Positions 1-4,396 of a stretch of DNA of 6,939 nucleotides are shown here, piece after piece. The notes below the pieces were generated by a model. The model had not been told where the DNA came from. It saw only the letters and a program-made list of their open reading frames with translations, and ran no database searches. This stretch comes from an uncultured Clostridiaceae bacterium (GTDB taxonomy: Bacteria > Bacillota > Clostridia > Lachnospirales > Lachnospiraceae), in assembly GCA_947175375.1 (NCBI GenBank), contig CAMWMT010000142.1, positions 1 to 6,939 on the forward strand, written 5' to 3'. The stretch's first letter is position 1; the number at the start of each line of letters is the position of its first letter. A program made the translations under genes and the position numbers.

Positions 1-422
1 ATAAGAAGGAAGATTTCGGGATGGAAGGATTCCAGTTCTGCCAGAGGAAGTGCGGCTTTGACCAGATAAAGCAGGATCACAGAAAAGGAACTTTGCAGCA
101 TGCCGGCAATGCAGACGATGGACAGACTCTGCCAGAAGGAGCAGTGCCAGACCCACATGGTCCACAGGGTGAAGGCCAGAACAGACAGTGCCGAGAGAAG
201 GGACATCAGAGGCGCGTTGGTGATCACGCTTACGGCACTCCAGTTGACTGCCGCCACAGTCGGCGCGATCAGCAAAAGCGGCGGAAACTTTTTCAGGTGC
301 TGCCGGACGGAGCCTTCCTTGAAAAAAGGGAGCAGATAGATTAGAAGTATCAATTCTCCCATCAGATTGTCTTCACATGTGAGTAGGAATTGTCTCCAGA
401 ATGGAAATTCATAGTAACTCAT
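1..422 (-). CDS. Multi-pass membrane protein, N-terminal part, cut by window edge
   Basis: An open frame reads leftward from ATG at 422-420 and leaves the window after 140 codons with no stop. The protein begins MSYYEFPFWRQFLL and is strongly hydrophobic. Likely membrane segments lie at about residues 20-34, 46-66, 71-91 and 98-122. The basic stretch KEGSVRQHLKK (36-45) between the first two is probably cytoplasmic, which would put the N-terminus outside. An AGGAG lies 11 nt before the ATG, and a good promoter sits upstream (459-487). An ATG one base after the AGGAG opens only a 7-codon frame and was not chosen. No family motif is visible in this part. A membrane sensor domain, such as that of a GHKL-type histidine kinase, is one guess; a transporter or an uncharacterised membrane protein is equally possible. 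It is divergent from the sugar kinase. I am confident of the coding call but not of the function. Confidence 0.75.
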   Translation of the reverse strand, partial: MSYYEFPFWRQFLLTCEDNLMGELILLIYLLPFFKEGSVRQHLKKFPPLLLIAPTVAAVNWSAVSVITNAPLMSLLSALSVLAFTLWTMWVWHCSFWQSLSIVCIAGMLQSSFSVILLYLVKAALPLAELESFHPEIFLL

Positions 423-458
423 ATGTTTGCATGCTCCTTCTTAAAATTTCTGGATGAT

Positions 459-487
459 AATATATCACAGGCGAGGGAATTTGTCCA
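459..487 (-). promoter_or_regulatory. Sigma-A-type promoter for the leftward membrane-protein gene
   Basis: On the minus strand TGGACA (487-482) is followed by 17 nt and TATATT (464-459). A TGA triplet directly before the -10 gives an extended -10 (TGn). Transcription would start near 452, leaving a leader of about 30 nt that contains the AAGGAG ribosome site. The match is by eye; no start site is known. Confidence 0.6.
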
Positions 488-514
488 TCTGAGTCCGTTG
501 GCCGTACAGCGTCA

Positions 515-535
515 GAAAATCGCAAAGGGATTTTC
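515..535. promoter_or_regulatory. Inverted repeat between divergent promoters, possible operator
   Basis: GAAAATC (515-521) and GATTTTC (529-535) are perfect 7-bp inverted arms separated by GCAAAGG. The site lies 4 bp upstream of the -35 box of the kinase promoter and 27 bp upstream of the leftward -35 box, which suits an activator or a shared regulator. It could also arise by chance, because short AT-rich palindromes are common. No regulator gene is visible in the window. Confidence 0.35.
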
Positions 536-539
536 GTGA

Positions 540-568
540 TTGAAATACAAAGTCAGGAATGCTATGAT
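540..568 (+). promoter_or_regulatory. Sigma-A-type promoter for the PfkB-family kinase gene
   Basis: TTGAAA (540-545) is separated by exactly 17 nt from TATGAT (563-568). TGC just before the -10 gives the extended -10 pattern TGn. Transcription would begin near 575, giving a leader of about 34 nt with AGGAG at 595-599, 9 nt before the start codon. Confidence 0.65.
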
Positions 569-608
569 GGACAGAGATACTGGCAGATGAGAGAAGGAGA
601 ACTGTAAA

Positions 609-1505
609 ATGAGCATTTTTTGTGTGGGACAGTCCGCATATGATATTACGATTCCACTGGAGGGACCTCTGATCGAGAATCAAAAATACCGTATTACCGA
701 ACGCCATGAATGCGGAGGCGGTCCGGCATTTAATGCGGCCTGCCTGTGTGCCATGTGGGGCGCGCCTGTGCAGTTGATCTCCCGAATTGGAGAAGATTCC
801 TATGGGAAGATCTTAAGAGAGATTTTACGTTCTGCTGGGGTAAAGACGGATTATCTGATTCAGGACAAGGAGATTGGGACACCATACAGCATCATCATCG
901 CAGGGAAAAAGAATGGCAGCCGGACGCTGTTTAATTTTCCGGGCTGCCGAAAGGATGTGGATTATCCGATTCCTGTAGAATCCCCGAAGGTGATCCTGAC
1001 AGATGGCCATGAGGATCGGATTAGCCTGGATCTGCTCCATGCTTTTCCGGAGGCGCTGTCCGTGGTCGATGCGGGAACTTTCCGAGACAGTACCTATGCG
1101 GTGGCAAAGGAAGTGGATTATCTTGTGTGCTCGGAAGATTTTGCCAGACAATATACAGGAAGAAGTCTGGATCTGGCTGATTGGAGCGGATGTGAAGAAA
1201 TTTTCAAAGAAATAGAGAAGATCAATAAAAAGCACGCAGTCATTACATTAGGAGCGCGTGGACTCTTATATCGGGAGAAAGACGGGAGGCTGTGTCATCT
1301 TCCGGCATATAAAGTCCAGGCGGTCGATTCCACCGGGGCAGGTGATATCTTTCACGGTGCGTTTGCATATGGGCTGTATTGCGGATATTCTCTCCGCAAA
1401 AATCTGATCCAGTGTTCTGCCGCTGCAGCTTTGTCTGTGCAGAAACTGGGGAGCCAGACTTCGATTCCTTCCAGGGAGGAGACAGATGGGCACACTTCTC
1501 CTTGA
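609..1505 (+). CDS. PfkB-family carbohydrate kinase
   Basis: This gene encodes a 298-residue ribokinase/PfkB-fold protein that should transfer the ATP gamma-phosphate to a sugar or nucleoside hydroxyl in the cytoplasm. The N-terminal family signature region reads GGGPAFNAA (36-44). The C-terminal signature is DSTGAGDIFHGAF (240-252), with the anion-hole GAGD and the catalytic base Asp246. Length is normal for the family (about 300). The spacing of the N-terminus up to the GGGP motif and the FHGA after GAGD recall, from memory, the YihV (6-deoxy-6-sulfofructose kinase) branch, but no other sulfoquinovose-pathway gene is near, so the substrate is open. The start has AGGAG 9 nt upstream and its own extended -10 promoter. 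The gene appears monocistronic: the next gene has its own promoter, whose -35 covers this stop codon, and no clear terminator was seen between them. The family call is firm; the substrate is not. Confidence 0.9.
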   Translation: MSIFCVGQSAYDITIPLEGPLIENQKYRITERHECGGGPAFNAACLCAMWGAPVQLISRIGEDSYGKILREILRSAGVKTDYLIQDKEIGTPYSIIIAGKKNGSRTLFNFPGCRKDVDYPIPVESPKVILTDGHEDRISLDLLHAFPEALSVVDAGTFRDSTYAVAKEVDYLVCSEDFARQYTGRSLDLADWSGCEEIFKEIEKINKKHAVITLGARGLLYREKDGRLCHLPAYKVQAVDSTGAGDIFHGAFAYGLYCGYSLRKNLIQCSAAAALSVQKLGSQTSIPSREETDGHTSP

Positions 1506-1530
1506 CACATTTTCCCACCTGCCATATACT
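1502..1530 (+). promoter_or_regulatory. Near-consensus sigma-A promoter for prfC, overlapping the kinase stop codon
   Basis: A perfect -35 TTGACA (1502-1507) is followed by exactly 17 nt and TATACT (1525-1530), five of six to the -10 consensus. The TGA stop of the kinase (1503-1505) lies inside the -35 hexamer. Transcription would start near 1537, about 160 nt before the prfC GTG, so the palindromic unit at 1580-1677 would lie entirely in the prfC leader RNA. Confidence 0.75.
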
Positions 1531-1561
1531 GGTACAGTGATTGAAACGTAAAGAAAAACAG

Positions 1562-1589
1562 CAGATGCGGAACTATAAAACAGCATCTG
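1562..1589 (+). repeat. Satellite hairpin preceding palindromic unit A
   Basis: CAGATGC (1562-1568) and GCATCTG (1583-1589) are perfect 7-bp inverted arms around a 14-nt loop. The left part, ACAGCA joined to GATGCGGAACT (1558-1574), looks like a shortened copy of the ends of the larger unit. The right arm is shared with the basal stem of that unit, so the two pairings exclude each other. Confidence 0.55.
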
Positions 1590-1677
1590 TCTTCACAATG
1601 CCCGGAAGGATTTCAGGACGCGGATGCGGCCGGAAATCCTTCCAGACACGGGGCATTGAGAGGACGGATGCGGAACT
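1580..1677 (+). repeat. 98-nt palindromic structured unit A in the prfC leader
   Basis: The basal stem pairs 1583-1603 with 1651-1671: 21 positions, one A-A mismatch and two G-U pairs. A 7-nt bulge AGACACG (1644-1650) lies only on the 3' side. The apical stem pairs 1604-1617 with 1630-1643 with one A-G mismatch, and the loop ACGCGGATGCGG is 1618-1629. GATGCGGAACT stands at the 3' end (1667-1677) and also just before the unit (1564-1574). The unit aligns without gaps to 3376-3473 at a constant offset of 1796 nt. The prfC ribosome site begins 12 nt after the stem. No T-run follows, so it does not look like an ordinary terminator. It may be a dispersed palindromic repeat or a cis-acting leader RNA. 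The structure is directly visible; its role is unknown. Confidence 0.85.
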
Positions 1678-1683
1678 TCAAAT

Positions 1684-1689
1684 AGGAGG
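1684..1689 (+). promoter_or_regulatory. Ribosome binding site that fixes the prfC GTG start
   Basis: A full AGGAGG stands 7 nt before GTG 1697-1699. It overrides the longer in-frame reading back to a TTG at 1541, which would translate the palindromic leader and add 52 non-homologous residues. Confidence 0.85.
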
Positions 1690-1696
1690 AACTATC

Positions 1697-3277
1697 GTGG
1701 CAGATATTAAAAAAGAGATAGAGAAAAGACGGACTTTTGCGATCATCTCTCACCCGGATGCGGGTAAGACGACCTTGACGGAAAAGTTCTTATTATATGG
1801 AGGCGCGATCAACTTGGCAGGCTCTGTAAAGGGTAAGGCAACTGCCAGGCATGCGGTGTCGGACTGGATGGAGATTGAGAAGGAGAGAGGTATCTCCGTT
1901 ACGTCATCAGTGCTCCAGTTCAACTACGACAACTATTGTATTAACATCCTCGATACGCCAGGGCATCAGGATTTCTCAGAGGACACCTACCGGACACTGA
2001 TGGCAGCAGACTCTGCCGTTATGGTCATCGACGGTTCCAAGGGCGTGGAGGCGCAGACCCGGAAGCTGTTCAAAGTATGTGTCATGCGCCATATTCCAAT
2101 CTTTACCTTCATCAACAAGATGGATCGGGATGCCATGGATACTTTTGAACTTCTGGATGATATCGAAAAGGAGCTTGGCATCGCCACCTGTCCCGTTAAC
2201 TGGCCCATCGGTTCCGGTAAGGAATTCAAGGGTGTCTACGACCGTGCTAGCCAGAAAATCCACGTGTTTTCCGATACGGAAAAGGGAACGAAGGAAGGCG
2301 AGGATCGGGTATTATCCATAGAAGAAGCAGATGAAGTGCTGCTGGAAGGCCAAAAGGAAACGCTTCTGGATGAGATCGAGCTTCTGGATGGCGCCAGTGC
2401 GGAATTTGACCAGAGCCTGGTGGACAAGGGTGAGCTGTCACCAGTATTTTTCGGCTCCGCGCTGACCAATTTTGGTGTGGAGATCTTTTTGAAACATTTC
2501 CTGAAGATGACCACATCCCCGCTCCCAAGAAAAGCAGATGTGGGCATCATTGATCCCATGGAAGAAGGTTTCTCCGGCTTTATCTTTAAGATCCAGGCAA
2601 ATATGAATAAGGCTCACCGGGATCGGATCGCTTTCATGCGTATCTGTTCCGGAAAATTTGACGCAGGTATGGAAGTCATGCATGTGCAAGAAAATAAGAA
2701 GATCCGCCTGTCCCAGCCCCAGCAGATGATGGCACAAGACCGGAAGATTGTGGAAGAGGCTTACGCAGGTGACATCATCGGCCTCTTTGATCCGGGCATC
2801 TTCTCCATCGGGGACACCGTCTGCCTGCCGGGGAAGAAGATCCAGTATGAAGGCATCCCGACGTTTGCTCCCGAGCATTTCGCAAGGGTCCGCCAGATGG
2901 ATACTATGAAGCGTAAACAGTTTGTAAAAGGAATCGAGCAGATCGCCCAGGAGGGTGCTATACAGATCTTTCAGGAGTACAATACCGGCATGGAAGAGAT
3001 CATCGTGGGCGTTGTCGGCGTCCTGCAGTTCGATGTTTTGAAATATCGTCTGAATAATGAGTATAATGTGGAGATTCGTCTGGAAAACTTACCATATGAG
3101 CATATCCGCTGGATTGAAAATGAGGAGATCGATATGGATAAGATCAGTGGAACTTCTGATATGAAGAAGATCCGTGACCTGAAAGGGCGGCCATTGCTTC
3201 TGTGGATCAACAGCTGGAGCATTGGAATGACTCTGGATCGCAACGAAGGGCTCAGACTCAGCGAATTCGGACGGTAA
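1697..3277 (+). CDS. prfC: Peptide chain release factor 3 (RF3), translational GTPase
   Basis: RF3 is a ribosome-bound GTPase that promotes release of RF1 or RF2 after peptide hydrolysis and so recycles class I release factors. The 526-residue protein starts MADIKKEIEKRRTFAIISHPDAGKTT and shows all GTPase motifs: G1 P-loop SHPDAGKTT (18-26), G2 region ERGISVTSS (63-71), G3 DTPGH (86-90), G4 NKMD (140-143) and a G5-like FFGSA (251-255). An EF-Tu-like beta-barrel domain follows (about 290-380), then the RF3-specific C-terminal domain (about 385-520). Length matches the usual size of about 520-530. GTG is the start because of AGGAGG 7 nt upstream and because homology should begin at MADIKKEI. 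EF-G was considered, but the protein is too short and lacks EF-G domains IV and V. It has its own promoter and an unusual structured leader, and is followed by a possible weak terminator. Confidence 0.96.
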   Translation: MADIKKEIEKRRTFAIISHPDAGKTTLTEKFLLYGGAINLAGSVKGKATARHAVSDWMEIEKERGISVTSSVLQFNYDNYCINILDTPGHQDFSEDTYRTLMAADSAVMVIDGSKGVEAQTRKLFKVCVMRHIPIFTFINKMDRDAMDTFELLDDIEKELGIATCPVNWPIGSGKEFKGVYDRASQKIHVFSDTEKGTKEGEDRVLSIEEADEVLLEGQKETLLDEIELLDGASAEFDQSLVDKGELSPVFFGSALTNFGVEIFLKHFLKMTTSPLPRKADVGIIDPMEEGFSGFIFKIQANMNKAHRDRIAFMRICSGKFDAGMEVMHVQENKKIRLSQPQQMMAQDRKIVEEAYAGDIIGLFDPGIFSIGDTVCLPGKKIQYEGIPTFAPEHFARVRQMDTMKRKQFVKGIEQIAQEGAIQIFQEYNTGMEEIIVGVVGVLQFDVLKYRLNNEYNVEIRLENLPYEHIRWIENEEIDMDKISGTSDMKKIRDLKGRPLLLWINSWSIGMTLDRNEGLRLSEFGR

Positions 3278-3279
3278 AT

Positions 3280-3306
3280 TTCCCCTTTTCAAAAAGTGGA
3301 AGTTTT
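3280..3306 (+). terminator. Possible weak intrinsic terminator after prfC
   Basis: Just after the TAA, TTCC (3280-3283) pairs with GGAA (3298-3301), and CTTT (3285-3288) pairs with AAAG (3293-3296). They close a TCAA loop with one C-T mismatch, and TTTT follows at 3303-3306. The stem is short and AT-rich, so termination may be partial. It overlaps the -35 of the next promoter. Confidence 0.4.
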
Positions 3307-3314
3307 GTTATACT
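3286..3314 (+). promoter_or_regulatory. Sigma-A-type promoter for asp23 and perhaps the nusB run
   Basis: TATACT (3309-3314) has TGT directly before it, an extended -10 pattern. The -35 at 17-nt spacing is TTTTCA (3286-3291), four of six to consensus. Transcription would start near 3321 and place the palindromic unit at 3376-3473 wholly in the leader. This is the last promoter of fair quality I see before nusB. Confidence 0.55.
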
Positions 3315-3343
3315 ATAAGCAATTATAAAGCGGAAATAAAGCA

Positions 3344-3385
3344 GCATCTGTATAGGCGGATGCGGAACTCGAAAAACAGCATCTG
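3344..3385 (+). repeat. Satellite repeat preceding palindromic unit B
   Basis: GCATCTG (3344-3350) can pair with CGGATGC (3357-3363) across a 6-nt loop. The same CGGATGC can instead pair with GCATCTG at 3379-3385, which is the left arm of the basal stem of unit B. GATGCGGAACT (3359-3369) repeats the 3' end of the main unit. The satellite is longer than the matching one before prfC, as if that copy had lost its middle. Confidence 0.55.
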
Positions 3386-3473
3386 TCCGAAAAATGCCCG
3401 GAAGGCTGTCCTGACGCGGATGCGGCAGGACGGACTTCCAGACAGGGGGCATTTTTCGGACGGATGCGGAACT
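3376..3473 (+). repeat. 98-nt palindromic structured unit B in the asp23 leader
   Basis: The basal stem pairs 3379-3399 with 3447-3467, 21 positions with only one G-U pair and no mismatch. The 3'-side bulge is AGACAGG (3440-3446). The apical stem pairs 3400-3413 with 3426-3439 with one G-A mismatch and one G-U. The loop ACGCGGATGCGG (3414-3425) is identical to that of the copy before prfC. Relative to that copy, paired positions change together, for example 1593-1661 U-A to 3389-3457 G-C and 1610-1637 A-U to 3406-3433 C-G. AGGAGG of the downstream gene begins 12 nt after the stem ends, at 3479. As in the other copy, no T-run follows. The shared fold is strong evidence for a conserved structure; whether it acts as RNA or as DNA cannot be told from here. 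Confidence 0.87.
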
Positions 3474-3478
3474 ATAAT

Positions 3479-3484
3479 AGGAGG
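3479..3484 (+). promoter_or_regulatory. Ribosome binding site that fixes the asp23 start
   Basis: AGGAGG lies 9 nt before ATG 3494-3496. An in-frame ATG at 3464 is part of the palindromic unit, has no ribosome site of its own, and would translate the AGGAGG as Arg-Arg, so it is not the start. Confidence 0.85.
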
Positions 3485-3493
3485 TACAGGCAT

Positions 3494-3868
3494 ATGGAAA
3501 AACTGGACAGAGCGACACATGAGATTCCAGTCGGCGGCGACATGGGAGAGGTACAGATCGCAGACGAGGTAGTGGCGATCATCGCCGGCATGGCAGCGAC
3601 AGAAGTAAAGGGCGTTGCATCCATGGCAGGAAACATCAAGAATGAACTGGTGGCGAAGATGGGTATGAAGAACCTGTCCAAAGGCGTCAAGGTGGAAGTG
3701 ACCGATACAGATGTGAAAGTAGACCTGGCGCTGAATCTGATCTTCGAGGCGAATATACTGGAAGTATCCGGAAAAGTGCAGAAAAAAGTAAAATCAGCGA
3801 TCGAGAGCATGACAGGTATGAAGGTGTCCGTGGTAAATGTACGCGTGGCCGGCGTGGTACTGGAATAA
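3494..3868 (+). CDS. Asp23/Gls24-family envelope stress protein
   Basis: This 124-residue protein matches the Asp23/Gls24 (DUF322) family in length and pattern. An N-terminal part reads GEVQIADEVVAIIAGMAATEVKGV (in two parts, residues 18-31 and 32-41), followed by MAGNI and a central beta-rich segment VKVEVTDTDVKVDLALN (65-81). The helix-strand end includes VQKKVKSAIESMTGMKV (95-111) and NVRVAGVVLE. In staphylococci and enterococci such proteins are abundant, cytoplasmic, membrane-associated and linked to cell-envelope or alkaline stress. In Clostridia a copy commonly stands next to nusB, as here, and its function is poorly defined. No membrane segment or signal peptide is visible, so it would need a membrane partner such as AmaP, which is not in this window. 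It has its own promoter and a leader with palindromic unit B. A terminator-like structure separates it from nusB. Confidence 0.93.
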   Translation: MEKLDRATHEIPVGGDMGEVQIADEVVAIIAGMAATEVKGVASMAGNIKNELVAKMGMKNLSKGVKVEVTDTDVKVDLALNLIFEANILEVSGKVQKKVKSAIESMTGMKVSVVNVRVAGVVLE

Positions 3869-3891
3869 CTGCTGCCTGTACAAGTGAAGGA

Positions 3892-3915
3892 GGAGCTGCC
3901 GGAGGACGCAGCTCC
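3892..3915 (+). promoter_or_regulatory. Possible antiterminator hairpin before nusB
   Basis: GGAGCTGC (3892-3899) pairs perfectly with GCAGCTCC (3908-3915) over an 8-nt loop. Both arms are also needed by the terminator fold that follows, since 3894-3901 forms its outer stem and 3911-3918 its inner stem. The two folds therefore exclude each other. This arrangement fits attenuation but may only reflect GC-rich repeats. Confidence 0.35.
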
Positions 3916-3952
3916 CGGTGTGCCGGGAGCCACAGGTCGCGGCAGCTTTTTT
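3894..3952 (+). terminator. Branched intrinsic terminator or attenuator between asp23 and nusB
   Basis: The outer stem pairs AGCTGCCG (3894-3901) with CGGCAGCT (3940-3947) and runs directly into six T residues (3947-3952). Inside it, GCTCCCGG (3911-3918) and CCGGGAGC (3923-3930) form a perfect 8-bp hairpin with a TGTG loop. GC-rich stems followed by a T-run are the hallmarks of an intrinsic terminator, although the enclosed second hairpin is unusual. Only about 20 nt lie between the T-run and the nusB start, too few for a clear promoter, so nusB expression probably depends on readthrough. A second GCTGCC at 3871-3876 could also compete for GGCAGC. Confidence 0.6.
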
Positions 3953-3973
3953 GTATTAGAGGGGAGGAAAGTG

Positions 3974-4396
3974 ATGAAGAGAAGAGAACAGAGAGAGTGC
4001 ATCTTTCAGCTCCTTTTTCGTGTGGAGTTTAACAGGCAGGAAGAGATGCCGGAACAGGCTGGCATGTATATGGATGATATAAGAGCGGAACAGCCCATAC
4101 AGGAGAAGGACGAGACCTATATTCTGGAGAAATACAGCAGGATCGTGGAGGCACTCCCGAAGATCAATGCCATGCTGGATGAGGTGTCCACAGGCTGGAA
4201 GACCTCCCGCATGGGAAAGGTGGAGCTGACGGTCTTAAGGCTGGCAGTTTATGAGATGAAGTTTGACGAAGACATCCCTGAGAAGGTAGCGATCAACGAG
4301 GCAGTCGAGCTTGCCAGAAAGTTTGGAGGAGATGAGTCTCCGGCGTTTATTAATGGAATACTGGCGAAGCTGACGGAGAAGAAGCAGGAAAAATGA
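3974..4396 (+). CDS. nusB: Transcription antitermination factor NusB
   Basis: NusB binds NusE (ribosomal protein S10) and boxA RNA in the antitermination complex that supports full rRNA transcription. The 140-residue all-helical protein shows the family pattern: an N-terminal RREQRECIFQLLFRVEF (3-19), a central region LTVLRLAVYEMKF (85-97), and the conserved C-terminal VAINEAVELARKFGGDESP (105-123) with FINGILAKL (125-133). Length equals the usual 135-145. ATG 3974 was chosen over GTG 3971 because GGAGG (3963-3967) is 6 nt before the ATG. The in-frame reading extends back to GTG 3884, but that would translate the terminator-like structure. The stop overlaps the xseA start as ATGA, which suggests translational coupling. 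A transcription-elongation factor placed directly after an attenuator-like structure may be autoregulated; this is speculation. Confidence 0.95.
   Translation: MKRREQRECIFQLLFRVEFNRQEEMPEQAGMYMDDIRAEQPIQEKDETYILEKYSRIVEALPKINAMLDEVSTGWKTSRMGKVELTVLRLAVYEMKFDEDIPEKVAINEAVELARKFGGDESPAFINGILAKLTEKKQEK

Noticed and set aside
21..344. 107-codon open frame on the plus strand at the left edge
   Set aside because: It is antisense to the hydrophobic minus-strand gene, which has a better ribosome site, a promoter and a membrane-protein pattern. The plus-strand product is a Gln/Arg/His-rich shadow.
412..433. Short upstream frame of seven codons before the leftward membrane gene
   Set aside because: Its ATG is one base from the AGGAG, too close for normal initiation, and the frame ends at once, so it is not supported as a leader peptide.
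465..707. 80-codon minus-strand frame over the divergent promoter region
   Set aside because: It overlaps the kinase start and both predicted promoters and has no supporting protein pattern.
1541..1696. N-terminal extension of prfC from TTG 1541
   Set aside because: It would translate the palindromic leader. RF3 homology and AGGAGG spacing both point to GTG 1697.
1755..1764. GGATGCGGG inside prfC resembling the repeat core GGATGCGG
   Set aside because: It encodes the P-loop Asp-Ala-Gly and has no surrounding repeat structure. A similar GATGCGGGAACT near 1066 in the kinase is also just coding sequence.
1580..3473. CRISPR array or intrinsic terminators as an explanation of the two palindromic units
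   Set aside because: There are only two units 1.8 kb apart with no spacers, and neither has a T-run after the stem. Both lie upstream of ribosome sites rather than at gene ends.
3884..3973. N-terminal extension of nusB from GTG 3884
   Set aside because: The frame is open, but it would encode the terminator-like hairpins and a Pro/Gly-rich leader not found in NusB. A good ribosome site stands before ATG 3974.
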